From contig NC_017025.1 in the NCBI RefSeq assembly GCF_000455605.1, positions 1,116,001 through 1,180,000 of the forward strand: DNA of 64,000 bases, written 5' to 3'. The first letter of the stretch is position 1. The number at the start of each line of letters is the position of its first letter. The notes beneath the pieces were generated by a model, which saw only the letters and a list, made by a program, of their open reading frames with translations, was not told where the DNA came from and did not search any database. This document shows, piece by piece, positions 15,789 to 24,852 of this stretch. The position numbers and the translations under genes are program-made. The DNA is from Flavobacterium indicum GPTSA100-9 = DSM 17447 (GTDB lineage: Bacteria > Bacteroidota > Bacteroidia > Flavobacteriales > Flavobacteriaceae).

Positions 15789-18110
15789 TTAATTTTTAAT
15801 GAATTGTGTAGTAGAATATCCCGAGCTTGTATTGATTTTTATGAAATAATTACCTGTTTTTAAATTAGAAACATCCACTTTTGATGCATTTCCAGTTTGA
15901 ACTTGCACAAATTGACCGATTGTGTTGTATATCTGAATAGAATTGATTTCAATAGCTTGTTTTAAATGAATAGTCAATTCATTTGAAGTTGGGTTTGGAT
16001 ATAAATTAAAATAGTTATCAAATTCAAAACTTGGATTACTTAATGCAGCAATTGTTGTTGTGTAGGTATTGGTTGTAATAGGGAAGTTATAATCAAAATA
16101 AATATTTGCTGAATTACTAAAAGTGTCTCCAAGAACTAAAGTTGGTTTTGTTTTAATCTTGAAAGCAATATACCCATCATTGTTAGCATCATTAAAAGGT
16201 AAATTGATGTTTTCAAAAATGAATTCTACTTTATTTCCTGAAATTCTTGTAAAAAAATTGTGGCTAGCGGTCAATGGTACCAAAGTTGAAACATCAAATT
16301 TAGAAGTATCAATCATGTCTTTAACCACAATATTTTGTGCAGGATAAGTTCCTGTATTTTCGAAACGAATTGTATAATGTACATATTCTCCAATTTTATC
16401 TGGACCTACAAAATTCCCTTGTAGACACGTTTTATCATTAGGATCATAAGAATTTACAACCAATTGTTTTAATCCGAAACTATTATCACTGATCATTTCA
16501 TCAGTACCTAGTTGTGTAATTTGAGCCGTATAGATTAAGAAATCACCTGCGTTTACAGCGGGAGTTTCTAAAGGAGAATTAACATTAAATGTTACAATTA
16601 TTTCTCTGGTTTCAAAAGGCTGTAAGTTGCTATATGTCCAATTTAAATTATTTAAAGTTTGTGTTGAAAATGTTGGATTTACAGAAACTAAATCTAATAC
16701 AGTATCATCAAACTGTAGATTTACAGTTCCACTTTCCGTTTGATTACCTTTGTTTTTAAAGATAATTTTATATTTCACATCAAAACCAGGTCTTGCAGGA
16801 TTTATTGGGATAATTGAAACTTCTACATCGTGTTTTATTCCATTTGGTGTTATACAAAAATCTTGAGTATATGGACTCGATTGTGTTGGGAAATTTACCA
16901 CAACATTTGATGGAGATGCGTTAAAATAAGTTGGGTTATCTAAAACAGGTGTAATTGTATGATTACCAGCTTGAACTGGAATACTATAAATACCACTATA
17001 ATTTGAAATAATCGAACCAGAAGTTGTTCCATCAGAAATATTAAATTTTAAATTAGGAATAAAGACATCATTATTATCACAACCATTATTTTCATCATCA
17101 AATTTATGCTGACCTTGAATGGTGTAAAATTGTCCCCCTGGTGTAAAAGTACAATAGGAGTTAACTTGACAATTTGGATAATTTATAGAAACTTGTATTT
17201 GAATAAAACTAATTTGATTTTCTCCAGTACATATATATTCTAAGTTAGGTAAATTAGATAAAGTCAAAGAAACATTTCTGCCATTTTTGATAAAAATTGA
17301 TTGTAACATGCTATTACTACTACAATCCAAAGAAGTAAGACTAGTTGTATTATTTAAATCTAAACTTATAAAGTTATTATTTCTACATTTCAAATCTACA
17401 ATTTTATTGTTATCTGAAAAAATAATACTATTCAATAAATTAAAATTACAATTCAAAGTTATCAGATTGTTTAGCGTATTTAAATTAAGCGTAGTCAATG
17501 AATTATTATTACAATATAATGTTTGTAATTGTGGCATATTATTTAGCAATAATTGGCTTAAATTATTAAAACTACAATCAAAATGAACTAAATTGGTATT
17601 GTTTAAAAAACTAATATTATTAATTACATTATTATTTAAGTAACAATATTGTAACCCACTACAATTATTTAAACTAACATTTGTCAATTGATTATTTTGT
17701 AAACTCAAATAAGTTAGAATAGACAATCCGCTAATATTGATAGAATTTAATGAATTATTACTACCATAAATATATTTTAAATTACCGAGGCTAGAAAAAT
17801 CCACAAAGGTAATAGTATTGTTTTCAAAATTAAATTCTGATAAATTACTAAAATTATAAACTCCCGTTAAGTTAGAAATTGAAGAATTTGATACATTTAA
17901 CTTATACACTTGTTGAGCTTCACTGACTTCAATTTCTCCATTATTATTAGCATCAATTTTAAAATTTACATAATTTGAATTTTGAGCTATTGAATTACTT
18001 GAGCTAGATGCTAATAACTTCGCTTTAAAATTGGCGTCTGTAAAATTAATAATTTGAGCTTTTCCAATAAGTCCAAGTACTAACATTACAATTAAATAGT
18101 AGTTTTTCAT
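15789..18110 (-). CDS. Secreted leucine-rich-repeat protein with type IX sorting domain
   Basis: The product has 773 residues with signal peptide MKNYYLIVMLVLGLIGKAQ. Residues about 75-320 are short leucine-rich repeats of about 21 residues rich in Asn (LSILTYLSLQNNQLTNVSL, CSGLQYCYLNNNVINNISF, TNLVHFDCSFNNL). A central region has CNA-B or DUF11-like folds (YNPNDKTC-like SYDPNDKTCLQGNFVG, YVHYTIRFENTGTYPAQNIV). The last 75 residues are a type A type IX secretion sorting domain (FNLYPNPTSNELTIHL, IYNTIGQFV, LKTGNYFIKI, TTQFIKN). It is expected to be exported through the PorQ-dependent machinery and anchored at the surface. Confidence 0.87.
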   Translation of the reverse strand: MKNYYLIVMLVLGLIGKAQIINFTDANFKAKLLASSSSNSIAQNSNYVNFKIDANNNGEIEVSEAQQVYKLNVSNSSISNLTGVYNFSNLSEFNFENNTITFVDFSSLGNLKYIYGSNNSLNSINISGLSILTYLSLQNNQLTNVSLNNCSGLQYCYLNNNVINNISFLNNTNLVHFDCSFNNLSQLLLNNMPQLQTLYCNNNSLTTLNLNTLNNLITLNCNFNLLNSIIFSDNNKIVDLKCRNNNFISLDLNNTTSLTSLDCSSNSMLQSIFIKNGRNVSLTLSNLPNLEYICTGENQISFIQIQVSINYPNCQVNSYCTFTPGGQFYTIQGQHKFDDENNGCDNNDVFIPNLKFNISDGTTSGSIISNYSGIYSIPVQAGNHTITPVLDNPTYFNASPSNVVVNFPTQSSPYTQDFCITPNGIKHDVEVSIIPINPARPGFDVKYKIIFKNKGNQTESGTVNLQFDDTVLDLVSVNPTFSTQTLNNLNWTYSNLQPFETREIIVTFNVNSPLETPAVNAGDFLIYTAQITQLGTDEMISDNSFGLKQLVVNSYDPNDKTCLQGNFVGPDKIGEYVHYTIRFENTGTYPAQNIVVKDMIDTSKFDVSTLVPLTASHNFFTRISGNKVEFIFENINLPFNDANNDGYIAFKIKTKPTLVLGDTFSNSANIYFDYNFPITTNTYTTTIAALSNPSFEFDNYFNLYPNPTSNELTIHLKQAIEINSIQIYNTIGQFVQVQTGNASKVDVSNLKTGNYFIKINTSSGYSTTQFIKN

Positions 18111-18216
18111 AAATTATATTTCTTTCAAGATGATTATACACGCAAAAGGTTGCGTGAGAAAATTATTGTTTTTTTAAAAATAAAAAATAACTACTGTAAA
18201 TCAAGAAAAAAATTAA

Positions 18217-18245
18217 GAAAAAAAAATCCCAACCGAAGTTGGGAT
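18217..18245 (-). terminator. Terminator after purA
   Basis: Stem ATCCCAAC (18226-18233), loop CGAA, GTTGGGAT (18238-18245), followed on the minus strand by a long T run. It sits nine bases from the purA stop codon. Confidence 0.82.
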
Positions 18246-18253
18246 TTTAAATT

Positions 18254-19525
18254 TTATCTTGTAATAGTTTGTGTTCGGTCTGGGCCAACAGAAACTACTT
18301 TAATAGGTACTTCTACTTCTTTTTCGATGAATTCAATGTAGGCTTTTAATTCTGATGGTAGTTCTTCATATGTTGTCATACCTGTTAAATCGGCTTGCCA
18401 ACCTTTCATTTCTGTATAAATAGGTTCCACATTTTCTGGCTCAATGTTATACGGGAAGTGGTTTAATATTTCGCCTTTGTATTTATAAGCCGAACAAACT
18501 TGTAATGTTGAGAAGCCAGAAAGTACATCGCCTTTCATCATGTATAATTCGGTAACGCCATTGATTTGTACAGCATATTTTAAAGCTACTAAATCTAACC
18601 AGCCACAACGACGTGCTCTTCCTGTAACCGAACCAAATTCGTTTCCTACTTTAGCCATGGTTGCGCCATCTTCGTCAAATAATTCAGTAGGGAAGGGGCC
18701 ACTACCTACACGAGTAGTATAGGCTTTGAAAATTCCGAATACTTCTTTCACGCGGTTGGGTGCAATTCCTAAACCTGTACAAGCACCAGCAGCAGTCGTG
18801 TTAGACGAGGTTACAAATGGATACGTTCCAAAGTCAACATCTAATAAAGATCCTTGTGCGCCTTCGGCTAAAATTGTTTTTCCTTCTTTTAAGGCTTTAT
18901 TTAAAAATTCTTCCGAATCAATAAACTGTAATTTTTTTAGGTTTTCTATAGCAGTGAAGAATTCCTCTTCCATTTCGGGTAAGTTGTATTGCAACTCTAC
19001 GTCATAGAATTTAATCATTTCTTCATGCTTATCGGCTAATGCACGGTATCTATCTTGAAAATCTGCTAATTCAATGTCGCCAATACGTAAACCATTTCTA
19101 CCTGTTTTGTCCATATACGTTGGACCAATCCCTTTCAAAGTAGAACCAATTTTTGCTTTTCCTTTAGCTGCTTCTGAAGCGGCATCTAACAAACGGTGTG
19201 TGGGTAAAATTAAATGGGCTTTTCTAGACAATAATAATTTAGATTTGATGTCTAAATTGAATTTAGCTAAACCTTCAATTTCTTTTTGAAAAACTACAGG
19301 GTCCATTACCACACCATTTCCGATGATGTTAACATTGTTTTTGTGAAAAATTCCAGAAGGAATGGTTCTTAAAACATGTTTAATTCCGTCAAATTCAAGT
19401 GTGTGTCCAGCATTAGGTCCGCCTTGAAAACGGGCAATAATATCGTATTTAGAAGTTAGTACATCGACGATTTTTCCTTTTCCTTCATCGCCCCATTGTA
19501 ATCCAAGTAGTAAGTCTACAGCCAT
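18254..19525 (-). CDS. purA: Adenylosuccinate synthetase
   Basis: It joins IMP and aspartate, using GTP, in the first step from IMP to AMP. The product has 423 residues, normal length. Motifs: LLGLQWGDEGKGKIVD (P-loop with catalytic Asp), FQGGPNAGHT with the catalytic His, GSTLKGIGPTYMDK, EGAQGSLLDVDFGTYPFVTS, GRARRCGWLD and SVGPDRTQTI at the end. It follows the Fur-family gene by 24 bases, probably on one transcript. Together with relA/spoT upstream this ties purine nucleotide supply to the stringent response, which is inference from order. Confidence 0.96.
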   Translation of the reverse strand: MAVDLLLGLQWGDEGKGKIVDVLTSKYDIIARFQGGPNAGHTLEFDGIKHVLRTIPSGIFHKNNVNIIGNGVVMDPVVFQKEIEGLAKFNLDIKSKLLLSRKAHLILPTHRLLDAASEAAKGKAKIGSTLKGIGPTYMDKTGRNGLRIGDIELADFQDRYRALADKHEEMIKFYDVELQYNLPEMEEEFFTAIENLKKLQFIDSEEFLNKALKEGKTILAEGAQGSLLDVDFGTYPFVTSSNTTAAGACTGLGIAPNRVKEVFGIFKAYTTRVGSGPFPTELFDEDGATMAKVGNEFGSVTGRARRCGWLDLVALKYAVQINGVTELYMMKGDVLSGFSTLQVCSAYKYKGEILNHFPYNIEPENVEPIYTEMKGWQADLTGMTTYEELPSELKAYIEFIEKEVEVPIKVVSVGPDRTQTITR

Positions 19526-19549
19526 TGTTGTTGTGTTGTTGTTATTATT

Positions 19550-19987
19550 TTAGTTGTTTTTTGTTCCGTAAAAATATAGGGAGTGATTGTCAATTTTAAT
19601 CCCAAACATTTCTTCCATCGTTTGTTTTATTTGTTGAATACGTGGGTCGCAAAATTCAATTACTTCACCCGTATCCGTTAAAATAATATGGTCGTGTTGT
19701 TTGTCGAAATAAGATTTTTCGTAGTGCGCTTGATTTTGACCAAATTGATGTCTTCTAACCAATTTACATTCTAACAATAATTCAATTGTATTGTATAATG
19801 TTGCTCTACTGACACGGTAGTTTTTATTTTTCATTTTGATATACAAAGATTCGATATCAAAATGCTCTTGATTTTCATAAATTTCTTGAAGAATTGCATA
19901 ACGTTCAGGCGTTTTACGATGCCCTTTTTCTTCTAAGTATTTAGTGAATACGTTTTTAACTATTTCTTGATTTTTTTCGTTATCCAT
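19550..19987 (-). CDS. Fur-family transcriptional regulator
   Basis: The product has 145 residues. It has the N-terminal winged helix of the Fur family ([48 protein letters not shown] with the recognition helix) and the [15 protein letters not shown] dimer-domain signature. In classical Fur the corresponding stretch holds a CxxC structural zinc site; here those positions are Leu and Thr, so that site is missing. The regulatory His and Glu/Asp (QHDH, EFCD) remain. The metal or signal sensed is therefore uncertain. It lies between relA/spoT and purA. Confidence 0.88.
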   Translation of the reverse strand: MDNEKNQEIVKNVFTKYLEEKGHRKTPERYAILQEIYENQEHFDIESLYIKMKNKNYRVSRATLYNTIELLLECKLVRRHQFGQNQAHYEKSYFDKQHDHIILTDTGEVIEFCDPRIQQIKQTMEEMFGIKIDNHSLYFYGTKNN

Positions 19988-20010
19988 CTGGAATTAAAAT
20001 GAAATAAGTG

Positions 20011-20018
20011 CAAAGATA
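20011..20018 (-). promoter_or_regulatory. Probable promoter (-7 box) for the Fur-family gene and purA
   Basis: CAAAGATA on the plus strand reads TATCTTTG on the minus strand, matching the Bacteroidota -7 consensus TANNTTTG, 24 bases before the ATG. The -33 element is weak. Confidence 0.55.
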
Positions 20019-20084
20019 GTTTTTTGTTGCTACTTTACACTTACTAAAATTAGTTTTTTTAACTATTTTATAAACATCGAATTA

Positions 20085-22307
20085 TTAAGCATTGTAAACA
20101 CGCGTCACTTTATCTACGCCGTCTACTTTTTTAATACTTTCGATTAATTTTTTAAGAATATTGTTGTTTTGTACTACGACCGTTACTTGTCCGTAAAAAA
20201 TTCCTGCTTCAGAACTCAAACTAATACTTTGTATGTTTACATGCATAATGTTGGAAATAACTTTGGTCAATTCATTGGTTAATCCAAGTATATCCATGCC
20301 AGTAATTTTTAATGTAGCTTTAAATTCTTCTTGACTCGAATCAATCCATTTGGCAGGAATAATTCGATAAGCAAAATTAGATTGCATGCTTATAGCATTA
20401 GGACAATCGGTTCGATGCACTTTTATGCCTTCATTTATGGTAACAAAGCCAAATACATGGTCGCCTGGTATTGGATTACAACAAGGTGATAATTTATAAT
20501 CTAATTTATTTTGCTCCACTCCAAAAACTAATAAATCGTATTTTTTACTGATTTCATGTTTTTGAATTTTTTCTTCATCAAGATTTTGTTTTCGCGTAAT
20601 GGTTTTTTTGAAGAAATTTACCAGTGTATTACTTTTTTGAGCGGCAAAATCTTTTAGTTGTTGGTTTTCAATGGCACCAACACCTACTCTATAAAATAAG
20701 TCTAAGCTTGTTTGCAGTTTAAAGAAATTAACAAGTTCATTTAATGTGTTTTCGTTGAAATTGATTTTTAAATGGCGTAATTTTCGAATTAAGACTTCTT
20801 TTCCATCCTCGGCAATTTTCTTAATGTTTTCATTTAAAACATTTTTGATTTTATTTTTTGCTCGAGATGTAGTCACATAATCCAACCATTGTGCATTTGG
20901 TTTTTGATTGGCCGAAGTGATAATTTCTACTTGATCACCACTATTTAAAACATGATTTAAAGGTACTAATTTGCCATTAACTCGTGTTCCTCTTGTTTTT
21001 ACACCAATTTCAGAATGAATACTAAACGCAAAGTCTAAAGTTGTTGCTCCTTTTGGAAGCGATTTGATTTCGCCTTTTGGGGTAAAGACATAAATTTCTT
21101 TGGCATATAAATTTAATTTAAAGTCTTCAACAAAATCAACTGCATTAGTATTGGCATTTTCAAGAGCTTCTTTCAATTGGTTTAACCAAATCTCAAGTCC
21201 ATGTTCCTCAGCATCAGCATTATTTTTGTATTTGTAGTGAGCAGCATAGCCTTTTTCAGCAATTTCATCCATACGCTCACTGCGCACCTGAATTTCAACC
21301 CATCTTCCTAGTGGTCCCATGACAGTAACGTGAAGGGCTTCGTAACCGGATGATTTTGGTGAAGAAATCCAATCGCGTAGTCGGCTTGGACTTGGGCGGT
21401 AATGGTCTGTGATCACGGAATATATTTTCCAAGCCAAGAACTTTTCATCATGTTCATTTGATTTGTAAATAATTCGAAGCGCAAATTTATCGTACACTTC
21501 ATCAAAAGTTACCCCTTGAGCTTTCATTTTTCTACGAATAGAATAAATGGATTTAGGGCGCCCTTTAATGATGAAATCAATTCCTTCTTCTTTTAATGAA
21601 TTACTTAATATATCGGAAATTGATTTTATATAAGCGTCTTGTTCTTCTTTGGTTTCTTTAATTTTACTAACAATGTCGTTGTAAACTTCGGGTTCAGTAT
21701 ATTTTAAGCCTAAGTCTTCTAATTTCGTTTTAATGTTATACAGTCCTAATCGATGGGCTAATGGCGCATAAATATATAAGGTTTCTGAGGCGATTTTGGC
21801 TTGTTTATAATCGGCCATTCCATCCATGGTTTGCATGTTGTGAAGTCGGTCTGCAATTTTTATTAGAATTACACGCACATCATCATGTAACGTGAGAAGC
21901 ATTTTACGGAAATTTTCCGCTTGTAAGGATATTTCTTGGTCTTGTTTTACTTTTGGAATTTTGGTTAATCCTTCAACAATTTGAGCAATTTTAGGATTAA
22001 ACATTTTCTCAATGTCTTGAACCGTAATTTCGGTATCTTCCACTACATCATGCATTAAGGCAGCTGCAATAGCTGTTGAGCCAAGTCCAATGTCACGAGC
22101 TACAATTTTTGCAACCGCAATAGGGTGAAAAATGTAGGCTTCTCCTGATTTTCTTCTTTGCTCTTTATGGGCATCTACAGCCACATCAAATGCTTTTCGA
22201 ATTATTTTTTTGTCATCATCGGTTAAGGTTTGATAACTAATTCGAAGTAATTCTTTATATTCTTGTGCAATGGCTTTATTTTCAGCTTCTAAATCGATCT
22301 CTGTCAT
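20085..22307 (-). CDS. relA/spoT: Bifunctional (p)ppGpp synthetase/hydrolase
   Basis: It makes and degrades the alarmone (p)ppGpp. The product has about 740 residues with the full domain order: HD hydrolase (RRKSGEAYIFHPIAVA, MHDVVEDTEI, KIADRLHNMQTM), RelA/SpoT synthetase (GRPKSIYSIRRKM, DKFALRIIYKS, SGYEALHVTVMGP), TGS (EIYVFTPKGEIKSLPKGATT) and a C-terminal zinc-finger and ACT region (SPCCNPIPGDHVFGF, LKITGMDILGLTNELTKV). The intact HD motif indicates hydrolase activity. I chose MTEIDLEAE; the frame opens five codons earlier at 22322. The Fur-family and purA genes follow. Confidence 0.93.
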   Translation of the reverse strand: MTEIDLEAENKAIAQEYKELLRISYQTLTDDDKKIIRKAFDVAVDAHKEQRRKSGEAYIFHPIAVAKIVARDIGLGSTAIAAALMHDVVEDTEITVQDIEKMFNPKIAQIVEGLTKIPKVKQDQEISLQAENFRKMLLTLHDDVRVILIKIADRLHNMQTMDGMADYKQAKIASETLYIYAPLAHRLGLYNIKTKLEDLGLKYTEPEVYNDIVSKIKETKEEQDAYIKSISDILSNSLKEEGIDFIIKGRPKSIYSIRRKMKAQGVTFDEVYDKFALRIIYKSNEHDEKFLAWKIYSVITDHYRPSPSRLRDWISSPKSSGYEALHVTVMGPLGRWVEIQVRSERMDEIAEKGYAAHYKYKNNADAEEHGLEIWLNQLKEALENANTNAVDFVEDFKLNLYAKEIYVFTPKGEIKSLPKGATTLDFAFSIHSEIGVKTRGTRVNGKLVPLNHVLNSGDQVEIITSANQKPNAQWLDYVTTSRAKNKIKNVLNENIKKIAEDGKEVLIRKLRHLKINFNENTLNELVNFFKLQTSLDLFYRVGVGAIENQQLKDFAAQKSNTLVNFFKKTITRKQNLDEEKIQKHEISKKYDLLVFGVEQNKLDYKLSPCCNPIPGDHVFGFVTINEGIKVHRTDCPNAISMQSNFAYRIIPAKWIDSSQEEFKATLKITGMDILGLTNELTKVISNIMHVNIQSISLSSEAGIFYGQVTVVVQNNNILKKLIESIKKVDGVDKVTRVYNA

Positions 22308-22368
22308 ACCTTCTACTTTCAAAAACCTAAATATACTACATATTACGAAAATTTAAAAATTAATCCAT

Positions 22369-22394
22369 AAAAAAAAAGTGTCCTGAGACACTTT
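22369..22394 (-). terminator. Terminator after the serine hydrolase gene
   Basis: Stem AAAGTGTC (22375-22382), loop CTGA, GACACTTT (22387-22394), then a T run on the minus strand, just after the stop codon at 22401. Confidence 0.85.
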
Positions 22395-22400
22395 GTAAAT

Positions 22401-23939
22401 TTATTTTCTGAAGAAATCTAAGTCATGAAAATCATAACTAAAATCGGTTAATGGTGATATGGCTTTCATTTTCAAATTATTAGCCTTTCCACTGCTGTCG
22501 AAAGTTACTTCAATGAAAGCATCTGCATGAAAATAACGATTATCCCATTTTACCGCATAGGTATTGTTTTTTACATAGAAAACTTCGCCTTTAAGCTGTG
22601 GAGAACGAACCGATTGAAAAATGAGTTTTTTCTTTTCTAGTTTTAATGTTATAGCTCCCAACCAAGCATCTTCATAGGAACCTTCTAATTGATCAAAACG
22701 TGGGTTGATTTTTTTATCTTTTAAATTGGATGCTACGGTTTTCCAAACTTCCTCTGTAGTCGTATCGGCCTCTGCTTGTTGGTTTTTTTCTCTTTCTCCA
22801 TATTTTGACACATAATCAATATAGGGTAGTTGTAAATAGCTGTTTTTTATAGTATTGGTAATGGCTGAAAACGCTGATCCCGATTGTTGATTGGTCAGTA
22901 CAATTATTCCTAGATTTAATTCGGGAATTAAAGTAACCTGTGTTACCATACCTTCTAATCCTCCAGTATGGGTAACTTGTTTGTAGCCTTTAACATCTGA
23001 TAAAAACCAACCCAATCCATATCCGGAAAAATGGGTGTTATAGGGTGGAGTAGTGGTTGCCGGAATTATGGTTTGTAACGACCACATTTCTTTGTGTTGT
23101 TTTTCACTAAAAAGTGATTTGTCGTTAATTTTTCCATTATTTAATTGTAATAAAACCCATTGACTTAAATCGTGAACAGAAGTATAAATTCCTCCAGCAG
23201 CATCCATTATGGTGTTTTTATATCGTACGATGGGTTTTAATTTCCCATCGATTGGAACATGTGGCGTTACTAAATTAGTAGTGTCTTTTAATCGGACAAA
23301 AGAACCTGCACTTCGGTTCATGTTTAACGGTTTCATGATTCTTGTTTCTACAAATTCACTCCAACTTAATCCTGATATTTCTTTAATGATTTCACCCGCC
23401 ACAATGTAAAGTAAATTATCATAGTCAAACTGTGTTCTAAATGAAGATACGGGTTTTAAGTATCTTAGGTTATGAATGATGTCTTTAGGTGTAAAATTAT
23501 TTCCTTCGGGCCATATCATTAAATCACCAGCACCAAGTCCTAATCCACTTCTATGCGTTAATAAGTCTTTGATAGTAAATTCATTAGTTACATAGTCGTT
23601 ATACATTTTAAAATCAGGCAAGTACTTAATTACTTTATCCTCCCAATTTAGTTTTCCTTCATCGATTAACATTGCTAAAGCGGTTGCAGTGAACGCTTTA
23701 CTGTTGGAAGCTACACCAAATAATGTATGTTCGTTTACTTTTTGTTTTGTAACTATTGAACTTTCACCATAGCCTTTTTCATGAATTATTTTTCCATCTT
23801 TTATTACGGCAATAGCAATTCCAGGCACATTAAATGTTGTTCTTGCTTTTTCAGCTAAGGCATCAATTTCAGATGAATTTATTTGGCTGAATCCAATTTG
23901 ATTCAAAGTTAATAGAATACCTAATAATATTTTTTTCAT
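22401..23939 (-). CDS. Secreted serine hydrolase of the class C beta-lactamase fold
   Basis: The product has 512 residues with signal peptide MKKILLGILLTLNQIGFSQ. Catalytic motifs of the penicillin-binding/class C family are intact: SxxK at 78-81 (ASNSKAF), YxN in QFDYDNLLY and the HTGG motif replacing KTG. The C-terminal 110 residues (AWLGAITLKLEKKKLIFQS, FYVKNNTYAVKWDNRYFH) resemble the DUF3471 domain usual behind this fold. It is likely a periplasmic esterase or peptidase; the substrate is unknown. It has its own terminator. Confidence 0.88.
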   Translation of the reverse strand: MKKILLGILLTLNQIGFSQINSSEIDALAEKARTTFNVPGIAIAVIKDGKIIHEKGYGESSIVTKQKVNEHTLFGVASNSKAFTATALAMLIDEGKLNWEDKVIKYLPDFKMYNDYVTNEFTIKDLLTHRSGLGLGAGDLMIWPEGNNFTPKDIIHNLRYLKPVSSFRTQFDYDNLLYIVAGEIIKEISGLSWSEFVETRIMKPLNMNRSAGSFVRLKDTTNLVTPHVPIDGKLKPIVRYKNTIMDAAGGIYTSVHDLSQWVLLQLNNGKINDKSLFSEKQHKEMWSLQTIIPATTTPPYNTHFSGYGLGWFLSDVKGYKQVTHTGGLEGMVTQVTLIPELNLGIIVLTNQQSGSAFSAITNTIKNSYLQLPYIDYVSKYGEREKNQQAEADTTTEEVWKTVASNLKDKKINPRFDQLEGSYEDAWLGAITLKLEKKKLIFQSVRSPQLKGEVFYVKNNTYAVKWDNRYFHADAFIEVTFDSSGKANNLKMKAISPLTDFSYDFHDLDFFRK

Positions 23940-23985
23940 AATTAAATAGTTTATTATGTTAGGGAACAGATTTATCTACTTGCAA

Positions 23986-24774
23986 TTAAAAACCTCGTTG
24001 TCTTTTGGCTTCAAATAATAAAATGGCGGCAGCTACAGAAACATTCATAGAGTCAATGACACCTTGCATGGGGATAATAATATTTTGTGTGCTGTTTTTA
24101 CGCCAAATTTCAGTGATTCCCGTTGCTTCTGTTCCCACCACTAATGCAGTTGGTTCGTTGTAATTCTGCGTGTGGTACTGGGTTGAGTCTTGAAGCGTAG
24201 CACAATAAATGTTTATTCCTTTTTCTTTTAAAAAAGAAATGGCTTCTTCTGAAGAAGTGACAGCAATTTGACGGGTGAATAAACAACCTACACTAGAACG
24301 AACAATATTGGGATTGTATAGATCACTTTTTGGATTGGCTATGATAACGGCGTCAATATTTGCCGCATCGGCAGTTCGTAAAACGGCACCTAAATTACCC
24401 GGCTTTTCTAAACCTTCAGCCACTAAGATTAATGGATTTTTTGATAATTTTAAATCAGAAATCTGTAAAGATTTAGTCTTTGCTACAGCCAATACACCTT
24501 CAGTAGTATCTCGATAGGCAAGTTTTTGATAAACTTCTTTTGAAATTTCAATACGTTCTACGGTTGGAGTAATGAAATGACTAATTTCATTTTCAGAGAT
24601 TTTTTCGGGTAAATACAAAACGGTTTCAATTTCATAGCCACCTTTGACAGCCAAATCAATTTCACGTTGTCCTTCAATTAAAAAAGTACCCGATTGTTTT
24701 CTAGTTTTAGCTTTTTCTTGAAGTAAAACTAAATGTTTGATAAATGGATTTTGAATGGAAGTGATTTGTTTCAT
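23986..24774 (-). CDS. TrmH-family (SpoU) RNA 2'-O-methyltransferase
   Basis: The product has 262 residues. An N-terminal substrate-binding domain (NPFIKHLVLLQEKAKTRKQS, FLIEGQREIDLA) is followed by the SPOUT knot with its three motifs: AEGLEKPGNLGAVLRTADAA (with catalytic Arg), VVGTEATGITEIW, and IIPMQGVIDSMNVSVAAAIL. It should methylate a ribose in rRNA or tRNA with S-adenosylmethionine. The exact target cannot be read from sequence. It is followed on the minus strand by the serine hydrolase gene. Confidence 0.9.
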   Translation of the reverse strand: MKQITSIQNPFIKHLVLLQEKAKTRKQSGTFLIEGQREIDLAVKGGYEIETVLYLPEKISENEISHFITPTVERIEISKEVYQKLAYRDTTEGVLAVAKTKSLQISDLKLSKNPLILVAEGLEKPGNLGAVLRTADAANIDAVIIANPKSDLYNPNIVRSSVGCLFTRQIAVTSSEEAISFLKEKGINIYCATLQDSTQYHTQNYNEPTALVVGTEATGITEIWRKNSTQNIIIPMQGVIDSMNVSVAAAILLFEAKRQRGF

Positions 24775-24815
24775 TTGGCATTATTTAGTACAAAGGTATT
24801 GAATTGATTGGAATA

Positions 24816-24852
24816 AAAAAGCCGCAAGTTTTTGATTCTTGCGGCTTGTTTT
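24816..24852 (-). terminator. Terminator after the 434-residue amidohydrolase-fold gene
   Basis: Stem GCCGCAAG (24821-24828) and CTTGCGGC (24838-24845) with flanking A and T runs, just beyond the stop codon at 24852. Confidence 0.85.
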
